The translations under genes and the position numbers were made by a program. From contig JBNKRJ010000019.1 in assembly GCA_050296515.1 (NCBI GenBank), positions 1 to 64,000 on the forward strand: a DNA stretch of 64,000 bases, in the 5' to 3' direction. How positions within the stretch are numbered: the stretch's first letter is position 1; every line of letters begins with the position of its first letter. This DNA comes from NBLH01 sp050296515 (lineage in GTDB: Bacteria; Bacteroidota; Bacteroidia; Bacteroidales; NBLH01). The notes beneath the pieces are model-generated. The model was not told where the DNA came from, made no database searches, and worked only from the letters and a program-made list of their open reading frames with translations. Shown piece after piece: positions 36,529 to 44,355 of the stretch.

Positions 36529-37281
36529 ATGAAATTAACGTTAAACCTTATCCTAATTGTGTTATTTTCAATAAACAACATCTCTGCCCAGAAAACTAAA
36601 TACGCTGTGGTTATTTCAGCAAATATGGAATGGAAGGCACTAAAAAAAGCGTATCCAACTGAAGATTATAAAAACTCGGTTTGGGGTGAATTTTTCTATA
36701 AAAACATTGAAAATCAGGAAGTTTTATTCTTCCATGAAGGATGGGGAAAGGTTGCTGCCGCTGCTGCAACACAATATGTAATTGATAAATTCAACCCGGA
36801 AATACTTATAAATTTAGGTACATGTGGTGGCTCTGAAGGAAGCGTTAACAGGTTGGACATTATTTTGGCAAACAAAACAGTTATTTATGACATTATTGAA
36901 GCAATGGGCGACTCAAAAGAAGCCATTGCAGATTATACAACTGAAATTGATTTAAGTTGGCTAGGAAGCGCTTACCCGACAGAAGTTCTTAAAACTGTTT
37001 TGGTATCTGCTGACAAAGACTTGCGAGTTGACGAAATCGAAAAGCTAAAAACACAGTACAATGCAACTGCAGGTGATTGGGAAACCGGCGCAATAGCCTA
37101 TACCGCAAATAGAAACAATACAAAACTATTGATTTTAAGAGGTGTGAGTGACTTAGTTAGTAAACAAAGTGGTGAAGCTTATGGAAATTTTGAACTGTTT
37201 GAGCAAAGAGCTGAGGCTGTTATGATTAAACTCTTAAAAATACTGCCAGAATGGATAAGGTATATTGAAAAATTGCAATAA
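36529..37281 (+). CDS. Exported MTA/SAH nucleosidase-like (PNP_UDP) protein
   Basis: The 250-residue protein has a signal peptide (MKLTLNLILIVLFSINNISAQ) ahead of a complete nucleoside phosphorylase/nucleosidase fold. Family landmarks are SANMEWKAL near the start (like MTAN), the loop INLGTCGGSEG, the substrate Glu region DWETGAIAY and the catalytic Asp in LRGVSDLV. It probably cleaves a nucleoside such as 5'-methylthioadenosine outside the cytoplasm. MTA/SAH nucleosidases are normally cytosolic, so an exported form points to scavenging or to defence against external nucleosides. Substrate choice is inferred. Confidence 0.8.
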   Translation: MKLTLNLILIVLFSINNISAQKTKYAVVISANMEWKALKKAYPTEDYKNSVWGEFFYKNIENQEVLFFHEGWGKVAAAAATQYVIDKFNPEILINLGTCGGSEGSVNRLDIILANKTVIYDIIEAMGDSKEAIADYTTEIDLSWLGSAYPTEVLKTVLVSADKDLRVDEIEKLKTQYNATAGDWETGAIAYTANRNNTKLLILRGVSDLVSKQSGEAYGNFELFEQRAEAVMIKLLKILPEWIRYIEKLQ

Positions 37282-37308
37282 ACATTATAAATTCTCTCTT
37301 ACACAAAA

Positions 37309-37360
37309 TTTGTCCTAAAATTGCCCATTTAAATATCTTTGAATATCGATAATTCGATAT
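37309..37360 (+). promoter_or_regulatory. Promoter (TTTG-N21-TATCTTTG) followed by a dyad
   Basis: TTTG at 37309-37312 and TATCTTTG at 37334-37341 are spaced as in Bacteroidota promoters. ATATCGA-TAAT-TCGATAT (37343-37360), a perfect dyad, begins 2 bp later and would cover the transcript start, as expected of a repressor site. It serves the histidine kinase gene at 37443. Confidence 0.6.
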
Positions 37361-37442
37361 GTTTTATCAAAGTTTTACAAAAACTGATGTTTATAATACA
37401 ATTTATTGGTATTTTAGAAGTCAGGAATAATTAAAAGGGTGG

Positions 37443-39524
37443 ATGGTTTTTGACGTTAAAACAATTTTCAGTTTACTATTTTTAGTAGATATTTTTATTG
37501 CCGCATTTTTATTGATCTACAAATCTGTAATTAAGATAAATGCCCCTAAATTAAACAGTTATGTTGTCGCAAAGCTTTTACAAGCCTCTTCCTTAATTTT
37601 TGCCTCAAACCGATCAGAATTACCCCTTGTGCTTTCAGTAATTCTTAGCAATATTCCTGTCTATTTTGGGCTTGCATTCGAGGTTTATTCCTTCTCTTCG
37701 TTCGGTCACAAAAACATCAAAAAGAAGTTAAGATGGTTTCTGCTAATTGCTGCTGTATTTTCTATTGCTTTTCTCATTAATGTACACAACAAAATCAGTA
37801 TACGAATATTTATCACCTTTTTAATTTTTTGTATCCTTTTCTTGCTTTCTGCTATAGATCTGCTAACCGTAAAGCCAGTGCGAAAAATAAAGCGAATAGT
37901 GGGTGTCTTATTACTTATGGTATCCATTACCTCTCTGTTGCGTTCTATCGATGGTATTTTATCTATTGGAGAAGTCAGGTTATTCAGCAATAGCTTTTCA
38001 GAAATTCTTGTTTTTGCCTCTTATTTTTCAATTTCTGTTATTTTATCAGTTAGTTTTTTCTTTTTATTAAAAGAGGAGGACGAAATTACAATCCTGCAGA
38101 ACAATCAGTTATTGAATGATATCATAAAAGGAATGCCCGATGAGATTTATGTTTTCAACAAAAACAGAGAAATCTTATACTCAAATTTTAACGGAAATAG
38201 TATCGAAGAAGCACAAAGTCAGCCCAAATATTGCTATCAATATTATAGCAATTCAGTAAAATGCAGTTGGTGTAAAATTCATGAACTTAATGAAGAAAAC
38301 CAGTTTGTTGAATTTGAAAACTATTTCGAAAAAACTCAAAAATATTTCAACTACAGACACATTTTACTAAGTGGTGGTAATATTATGACCATCAAGAGAG
38401 ATATTACGGGAGAAAAGAGAAACATTCAGAGAATCAAAATGTTATCCGACATTGTAGAACAATGTCCTGAGTCTATTATTGTGACCAACCTTAATGGTGA
38501 TTTAGAATATGTAAACAAAGCCTTTACGGACAATACGGGTTATACCTTTGATGAGGTAATCAGGAAGAATCCCAGAATTCTTCAATCTAACCTGGTCGAA
38601 AAAAGTGTTTATAACGATTTGTGGAAACATATAACCAATAAAAAAGTTTGGCAGGGAGAGTTTATTAACAAGAAAAAGAATGGCGAAATATTTTACGAAT
38701 TAGCTTTTATAGCTCCTACCCTGGATGATAATGGCTCAATAGTAAATTACTTTGCAATAAAACAAAATATTACTGAATGGAAAAAGGCCCAAAATGCAAT
38801 AATTGAAAGCGAAAAGGAATTAAAGGAGGCAAATGCCACTAAGGATAAGTTTTTTTCGATTATAGCCCATGATTTAAAAGGCCCACTTGGATCTTCTCTG
38901 CAATTAATGGAATATCTGGCAACAGAGCACTCCACAATGAATGAGAAAGAAAGGGAAAAGCATTTGCGACTGACAGCCAATGCAATTGAGAAAACTTATA
39001 TGCTCCTTGAAAATTTGCTTACCTGGTCAAGAGCCCAGAGAAACTTGATAAAATATAATCTTGAACTTTTCAATGTAAAAACGATTATTGAAGATAATCG
39101 ATTGTTAATCAACCCATTGGCGGACAAGAAGGAAATTTCACTCATTGCTGATATACTACCATTAGAAGTATTGGCTGATGAAAACACCGTAAACCTGGTA
39201 ATCAGGAACCTACTTTCAAATGCCGTAAAATTCACACCCAGAGGAGGCAAAATATCAATAATTTTAACTGAAATTGAAAAGGATGAACGTGAATTTGCCC
39301 AATTGACAATTGAAGATAACGGAATTGGAATGACTCGAAAGCAAATTGATAAATTATTTCACATTGATACAGAATCATTTAGAAAAGGCACCGAAGGAGA
39401 AGAAGGCACTGGTTTAGGCTTAATCCTTTGTAAAGAATTCGTTGAAAAAAATGGTGGAGAAATTTGGGTAGAAAGTAAACTTAATCTTGGATCAAAGTTC
39501 TATTTCACCATACCAAAAAAATAA
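37443..39524 (+). CDS. Membrane PAS-domain sensor histidine kinase
   Basis: The 693-residue kinase has about seven N-terminal transmembrane helices (residues 5-210), two PAS domains (about 225-325 and 335-447), a HisKA domain with the phospho-acceptor H476 in FSIIAHDLKG, and an HATPase_c domain (N box NLLSNAVKFT, G boxes EDNGIGM and GTGLGL). The first PAS carries Cys264, Cys274 and Cys277 (YCYQYY and CSWC), a pattern seen in PAS domains that may bind a metal or sense redox. No response regulator gene is adjacent, so it is an orphan kinase. It has a good promoter with a dyad at the start site. Confidence 0.9.
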   Translation: MVFDVKTIFSLLFLVDIFIAAFLLIYKSVIKINAPKLNSYVVAKLLQASSLIFASNRSELPLVLSVILSNIPVYFGLAFEVYSFSSFGHKNIKKKLRWFLLIAAVFSIAFLINVHNKISIRIFITFLIFCILFLLSAIDLLTVKPVRKIKRIVGVLLLMVSITSLLRSIDGILSIGEVRLFSNSFSEILVFASYFSISVILSVSFFFLLKEEDEITILQNNQLLNDIIKGMPDEIYVFNKNREILYSNFNGNSIEEAQSQPKYCYQYYSNSVKCSWCKIHELNEENQFVEFENYFEKTQKYFNYRHILLSGGNIMTIKRDITGEKRNIQRIKMLSDIVEQCPESIIVTNLNGDLEYVNKAFTDNTGYTFDEVIRKNPRILQSNLVEKSVYNDLWKHITNKKVWQGEFINKKKNGEIFYELAFIAPTLDDNGSIVNYFAIKQNITEWKKAQNAIIESEKELKEANATKDKFFSIIAHDLKGPLGSSLQLMEYLATEHSTMNEKEREKHLRLTANAIEKTYMLLENLLTWSRAQRNLIKYNLELFNVKTIIEDNRLLINPLADKKEISLIADILPLEVLADENTVNLVIRNLLSNAVKFTPRGGKISIILTEIEKDEREFAQLTIEDNGIGMTRKQIDKLFHIDTESFRKGTEGEEGTGLGLILCKEFVEKNGGEIWVESKLNLGSKFYFTIPKK

Positions 39525-39568
39525 AAATGTTTCAAACAGGTGGCACCTCCTGAATTTAATTGCACCTC

Positions 39569-39772
39569 TTATTTTATTGCGATTAACTCTTCATTAAATG
39601 CGAAATTGTTTTCTTTTACAGTTTTATTGAATTCTGCCTGCTCATGATTAATAGCTACTGGCTCTTCTTTAATTGTATCTTCTGAATTAGATGATGAAAA
39701 AATGATAAATGCAATCAAAATAATCAAAGGAAAAAAACTCTTTTCTAAATATCGATATGCTTCCTTTTTCAT
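39569..39772 (-). CDS. Small membrane-anchored protein, unknown function
   Basis: From the ATG at 39772 the frame gives 67 residues: a short basic start (MKKEAYRYLEKS), one transmembrane helix (PLIILIAFIIFSS) and an acidic tail. A longer frame to 39859 exists without better signals. It is antiparallel to its neighbours and recognition is nil, so coding status is uncertain. Confidence 0.4.
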   Translation of the reverse strand: MKKEAYRYLEKSFFPLIILIAFIIFSSSNSEDTIKEEPVAINHEQAEFNKTVKENNFAFNEELIAIK

Positions 39773-39928
39773 ATATCCGGGTTTTATAAAATGTTCTTTA
39801 CCAGCAATAAAGCTAAAAAATAAATGAATAAGTTTGAAAAATGTAAAGTGAATTAACATTTTCCAAATTCAAAAAACACCACCAGTTATAAAATATACAT
39901 TCCTATGGATTAATTGCATAAATAATTA

Positions 39929-39936
39929 TACTTTTG
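39929..39936 (+). promoter_or_regulatory. -7 promoter box of the aldehyde dehydrogenase gene
   Basis: TACTTTTG fits TAnnTTTG, 61 bp before the start at 39998. The -33 element is not clear. Confidence 0.4.
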
Positions 39937-39997
39937 CTACCGATGTGTAAAATAAAACATATCGAAAAGTGTTGTTAAAAAAGTAATAAGATATAAA

Positions 39998-41539
39998 ATG
40001 AATAGAGAAGAAGTACTAATCAGGTTGGGAATAAAAGAAATTAATGCAGGAGTTTGTACAGGAACAAAATGGTTAAATTCTACTGGACAGGTTACAGAAT
40101 CTAAATCACCAATTGATGACAAACCCATTGCAAAAATTCAAAATGCATCAATTGAAGAGTATGAGCAAATAATGACTGGCGCTCAACAGGCTTTTCTGGA
40201 ATGGAGAAAATGGCCTGCGCCTAAAAGAGGCGAAGTAGTCAGGCAAATTGGAGAAGCACTGCGAGAAAGAAAAGAAGATCTTGGATATTTAATCACCCTG
40301 GAAATGGGCAAAATATACCAGGAAGGCTTAGGTGAGGTTCAGGAAATGATTGATATTTGCGACTTTGCTGTCGGACAATCAAGATTATTAAATGGATTTA
40401 CAATGCATTCTGAGCGCTTTAATCACAGAATGTATGATCAATATTTACCATTAGGAATTGTTGGGCTAATTACCTCATTTAACTTCCCCGCAGCAGTATG
40501 GGCATGGAATAGCATGATTGCAGCAATAGCCGGAGATGTAGTGGTTTGGAAACCAAGTTCAAAAACTCCATTGACCGCTGTAGCAATACAAAATATTATT
40601 GTAGATGTGTTAAAAAAAAATAAGGTTCCGGAAGGTGTTTTCAACATGATTGTAGCCAAATCATCAGTCTTGGGCGATAATTTTGCTGCAGACAGAAGAA
40701 TTCCACTATTCTCAGTAACTGGTTCAACTGCTGTTGGGCAAAGAATTAATGGAATAGTAGGAAAAAGGCTTGGAAAGGCTATTATGGAGCTTGGAGGTAA
40801 TAATGCAGTTATCATCTCAGAAAAAGCCAATCTTGAAAATGCCATAAAAGCAGTTGTTTTTGGAGCAGTGGGTACTGCAGGTCAACGATGTACTTCAACC
40901 CGAAGACTGATCATACATGAAAGTATATATAACACTGTCAAAGAGAAACTTATCACTGCCTATCAAAGCATTTCAGAAAAAATAGGAAACCCATTTGATA
41001 AAAATGTTTTGGTGGGTCCAATGATTGATACTACTGCCGTAGAACAATTTAAGTATGCAATCAACGAAGCGCAAAAAGAAGGTGGACAAGTTTTATATGG
41101 AGGTGAAGCATTAGAAGGAGGAAATTATAGCTGTGGAAATTATGTTGTTCCAACATTAATTGAAGCTGAAAATCACTATAAAATTGTCCAGGAAGAAACC
41201 TTTGCTCCAATTCTGTATTTAGTAAAGTACAAAACAATTGAAGAGGCCATTCAGTTAAATAATGATGTTCCTCAAGGATTGTCATCTGCCATCTTTACTG
41301 AAAACCTGATTGAATCAGAAAAATTCCTTTCAGAAGCAGGTTCTGACTGTGGTATTGCCAACGTTAATATTGGTACATCAGGTGCTGAAATTGGTGGTGC
41401 CTTTGGCGGTGAAAAAGACACTGGTGGCGGTCGTGAATCTGGTTCCGACTCATGGAAAACATACATGAGAAGACAAACCAATACAATCAATTACGGAGAA
41501 GAATTACCTCTGGCTCAAGGAATTAAGTTTGGATTCTAA
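39998..41539 (+). CDS. ALDH7-type aldehyde dehydrogenase (aminoadipate-semialdehyde dehydrogenase-like)
   Basis: The 513-residue NAD(P)-dependent dehydrogenase follows the ALDH7A1/antiquitin and AmaB pattern. Landmarks are ITSFNFPAAVWAWN (cofactor site), the catalytic Glu in MELGGNNA, the catalytic Cys in GTAGQRCTSTRR, and the C-terminal GGAFGGEKDTGGGRESGS. This subfamily usually oxidises alpha-aminoadipate semialdehyde in lysine breakdown. No other lysine-catabolism gene is nearby, so the substrate is only a family expectation. It has its own promoter box and terminator. Confidence 0.9.
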   Translation: MNREEVLIRLGIKEINAGVCTGTKWLNSTGQVTESKSPIDDKPIAKIQNASIEEYEQIMTGAQQAFLEWRKWPAPKRGEVVRQIGEALRERKEDLGYLITLEMGKIYQEGLGEVQEMIDICDFAVGQSRLLNGFTMHSERFNHRMYDQYLPLGIVGLITSFNFPAAVWAWNSMIAAIAGDVVVWKPSSKTPLTAVAIQNIIVDVLKKNKVPEGVFNMIVAKSSVLGDNFAADRRIPLFSVTGSTAVGQRINGIVGKRLGKAIMELGGNNAVIISEKANLENAIKAVVFGAVGTAGQRCTSTRRLIIHESIYNTVKEKLITAYQSISEKIGNPFDKNVLVGPMIDTTAVEQFKYAINEAQKEGGQVLYGGEALEGGNYSCGNYVVPTLIEAENHYKIVQEETFAPILYLVKYKTIEEAIQLNNDVPQGLSSAIFTENLIESEKFLSEAGSDCGIANVNIGTSGAEIGGAFGGEKDTGGGRESGSDSWKTYMRRQTNTINYGEELPLAQGIKFGF

Positions 41540-41579
41540 ACCATGAAATCTTCATATTAGCTAATTCTTAATTATGAAT

Positions 41580-41607
41580 CGGCAGTCATGAGACTGTCGG
41601 TTTTTTT
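41580..41607 (+). terminator. Rho-independent terminator after the aldehyde dehydrogenase gene
   Basis: CGGCAGTC-ATGA-GACTGTCG forms a stem of eight pairs with one G-T wobble, followed by seven T residues. Confidence 0.85.
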
Positions 41608-41791
41608 ATTCCCAACCTAAACTGTTCCAATCGGTAAAAGAAATCAGGCTGAAAAATGAAGCAATTCCAAGCCTTTCCTATAAGTTTAAAAATCAGAATA
41701 TTAATTTGTTACAAAAGCTTGTAAGTTTTGTGACACTTCCGTGATATTTATATCGGAATTTTACATCACAAACCATTAAAAATTATTTGAT

Positions 41792-43135
41792 ATGAAAAAC
41801 TTAAGGTTAACGATTTGGTTAATGCTGATTGCAGCTTTGTCATTTCAATGTAACAAAGACTACCTGGTTGAGGACAATGCAGATGCCTCAATCAATGAAA
41901 ATTCCAGTACCCTTAAAAGTGCCAATGGAAAATCCGTTGGAACTTTTATGGTAAAAGTAGAAAATGTATCGACTGCCTACGACTACTTTGCAGCCGGGGC
42001 ACAATTTATTCCTGATGGCGAAGATTCAGGCGGTCCTGCTTTCCCTGGCCATTCATTCACCATTAAATTCCATGCTGGTAAAAGCCACAGATTATCTTTT
42101 GCTTCAATGTACGGAGCTTCGAATGACCTGTTTTATGCTCCTTCAGGAGAGGGAATTGCGCTATTCGATGGAGGTGGAAATCCAACTACAGGAGATATAA
42201 CAGGAATGATTAGCTTATGGGATGCCGGTACCGAAGAAAATCATGCACCTGGTTCAGGTGAAGATGGTGCAGAGGAATCAATGCCTGTAAAAAGTCTCAG
42301 AAATACAGACAATGTAATGGATGGCTTCAGCTATAATAATGTAGAAGAAAATATTGATGTATCATTAGCTTATGACGGTGTAAGTATGTTCACTTTAACC
42401 ATTAATGTTCTTGATGGTTCCAGTACACCACTTTCGCCTGTAGCATGGGTTGTTCACTCAGCCGGGCAACATCCAATTTTTACAGAGGGTGAACTGGATT
42501 ACGGCCATGGACTTGAAGATTTAGCTGAAACAGGAAATGCAGGTCCATTGGGTGATTACCTGACTATGCATAGTGGTTATGTTTCTCCTGTAGCGCCAGT
42601 AGTTTGGGTACTTCACAAAAAGAACCGTAACATGCCACCAATATTTACCGAAGGCATGCCTGATTATGGTGAAGGACTAGAAAAACTTGCAGAAACAGGA
42701 GATCCTTCAGACGTTTACAATTCGTTACTTGCAAAAGGGTACGAAACAGGTGTTGCTAATATGCCTGATGGAGCAGGTGCCCCAGGTCCACTATTCCCAG
42801 GCGACTCTTATACATTCTATGTTAATGCAAAACCAGGTGACTATTTTAGCTTTGCCTCAATGTTAGGGAAATCAAATGATGAGTTTTTTGCACCAAATAA
42901 TATGGGTATCCGGTTATTCTACGGAAGAACACCTGTTAGCGGTGATGTAACTGATCAAGTAATGCTTTGGGATGCTGGTACTGAAGTAAATGAATACCCC
43001 GGAGCAGGCATTAACCAGGGAGCTGGTGAAGGAATAGACGAAAACGGAAACGTAAGACTATTGAGCGACGGATTTATGTGGCCGGAAGCTTCTCAGGTTA
43101 TCAAAGTGACTATTAACCCTGCATGGGGAATATAA
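41792..43135 (+). CDS. Lipoprotein with rearranged spondin-type domains
   Basis: The 447-residue protein has a lipoprotein signal (LMLIAALSFQC, Cys20). Two elements of the bacterial Spondin_N fold each occur twice. Element A (PGHSFTIKFHAG to SFASMYGASNDLFYAP near residues 89-122, and PGDSYTFYVNAKPG to SFASMLGKSNDEFFAP near 341-374) includes the acidic sites expected to bind Ca2+. Element B (SPVAWVVH to IFTEGELDYGHGLEDLAETG near 215-250, and APVVWVLH to IFTEGMPDYGEGLEKLAETG near 267-303) occurs as a tandem pair between the two A elements. The order A-B-B-A differs from the usual one B then one A per domain. A surface adhesion or matrix role is the family expectation. Confidence 0.82.
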   Translation: MKNLRLTIWLMLIAALSFQCNKDYLVEDNADASINENSSTLKSANGKSVGTFMVKVENVSTAYDYFAAGAQFIPDGEDSGGPAFPGHSFTIKFHAGKSHRLSFASMYGASNDLFYAPSGEGIALFDGGGNPTTGDITGMISLWDAGTEENHAPGSGEDGAEESMPVKSLRNTDNVMDGFSYNNVEENIDVSLAYDGVSMFTLTINVLDGSSTPLSPVAWVVHSAGQHPIFTEGELDYGHGLEDLAETGNAGPLGDYLTMHSGYVSPVAPVVWVLHKKNRNMPPIFTEGMPDYGEGLEKLAETGDPSDVYNSLLAKGYETGVANMPDGAGAPGPLFPGDSYTFYVNAKPGDYFSFASMLGKSNDEFFAPNNMGIRLFYGRTPVSGDVTDQVMLWDAGTEVNEYPGAGINQGAGEGIDENGNVRLLSDGFMWPEASQVIKVTINPAWGI

Positions 43136-43183
43136 CATACGGTGATAGGTTTTTGAGTAATTATGTTTTATGTTGTGAAAAAG

Positions 43184-43215
43184 GAAGTCAGTAAACCATT
43201 ACTGGCTTCTTTTTT
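43184..43215. terminator. Bidirectional terminator between convergent genes
   Basis: GAAGTCAGTAA (43184-43194) and TTACTGGCTTC (43199-43209) form an 11-bp stem with one wobble and a 4-nt ACCA loop. T-runs are present in both directions, so it serves the spondin lipoprotein gene and the minus-strand kinase gene. Confidence 0.85.
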
Positions 43216-43233
43216 CTTATTTTATCTGAAAAC

Positions 43234-44355
43234 TCAACACTGATGAACTGCACCAGGAATACAAAAACTAAATGTACTCCCTTTTCCTACTTCACTCTCA
43301 ACACGAATTGTGCCTTTGTGCCTTTCAATAAATTCTTTGCAGATAATAAGCCCAAGTCCTGTACCTTTTTCATCATTTGTACCCGGAATACTATCCTGAA
43401 ACTCAAGTTTAAATAACTTTGACAGAGTTTGCTCACTTATTCCAATACCCGTATCTATCACTGAAATAATAGTACTATCCTTTCTTTTCTCAGCTTTTAC
43501 TGTGACTTGACCATTTTCTTTAGTAAATTTTATTGCGTTTGTAACCAGGTTTCTGATAACTGTATTTACCATATTCTTATCAGCCCGGATAATGTAATCC
43601 TCAGGAACTTCAACTTTCAAATTAACCCCCTTATTTTCAGCACCTTCTCTTAATAAAACAATACTGTCTTTTACAAGAATGGAAACTGATAGTTCTTCTG
43701 GTTCAAACTTAATGTGTCCTGATTGAAAACGGGCCCAGCTTAGAAGGTTTTCTAATAATTTAAATGTGTTTTTGGCCGATTTGTTTAATAGAAAAGACAA
43801 CTCCCGTACCTCATCACTGACACTTTTATCTGAACTTTCAAACAATAGGGAAGAAAATCCAAGCAACTGGTTGAATGCAGACTTCAGATCATGTGCAATT
43901 ATTCTAAAAAATTTGTCCTTTGTTGCATTTAACTCTTTTAAAAGTTTATTCTGCTTCTTTATTGTATCCCTTGATTCCTTTAGTTCTAAATGAGTGAATA
44001 TGCGCGAAAGCAATTCCTCAGTATTGAATGGTTTTGTTATATAATCGACTCCCCCGGCTTTAAAACCAGTTACAATATCCTCTGTTTGGGTTCTTGCTGT
44101 AAGAAAAATCACTGGAATGCTGGCAGTTTCATCATCAGCCTTCAGCTTTTTGCAAACCTCAAAACCATCCATTCCTGGCATTGAAACATCGAGTAGTATC
44201 AAATCAGGAAGCTTTTTTTTAATTCCTTTTAATGCCTGCTCCCCATCACGTGCAATAGAAATATTAAGCCCATTATTTATTAAGATATTACCAATTACCT
44301 GAATATTCTCCTGGATATCATCAACAACATATATATTTTTCTTAATCTCAGCCAT
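43234..44355 (-). CDS. Response-regulator/histidine-kinase fusion (REC-HisKA-HATPase)
   Basis: The 373-residue soluble protein has a receiver domain (residues 5-122; acidic pocket VDD and phospho-acceptor D56 in LILLDVSMPG, Lys in ITKPF) followed by a coiled linker, HisKA with H155 in FRIIAHDLKS, and HATPase_c (NLVTNAIKFT, DTGIGIS, GTGLGL). It can receive phosphate on the REC domain and pass a signal through its own kinase. The ATG at 44355 overlaps the end of the upstream hybrid kinase by 8 bp, so the two are translationally coupled and probably act in one relay. Confidence 0.9.
   Translation of the reverse strand: MAEIKKNIYVVDDIQENIQVIGNILINNGLNISIARDGEQALKGIKKKLPDLILLDVSMPGMDGFEVCKKLKADDETASIPVIFLTARTQTEDIVTGFKAGGVDYITKPFNTEELLSRIFTHLELKESRDTIKKQNKLLKELNATKDKFFRIIAHDLKSAFNQLLGFSSLLFESSDKSVSDEVRELSFLLNKSAKNTFKLLENLLSWARFQSGHIKFEPEELSVSILVKDSIVLLREGAENKGVNLKVEVPEDYIIRADKNMVNTVIRNLVTNAIKFTKENGQVTVKAEKRKDSTIISVIDTGIGISEQTLSKLFKLEFQDSIPGTNDEKGTGLGLIICKEFIERHKGTIRVESEVGKGSTFSFCIPGAVHQC

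Noticed and set aside
40438..40845. 135-codon minus-strand frame inside the aldehyde dehydrogenase gene
   Set aside because: Antisense shadow of a highly conserved enzyme gene.
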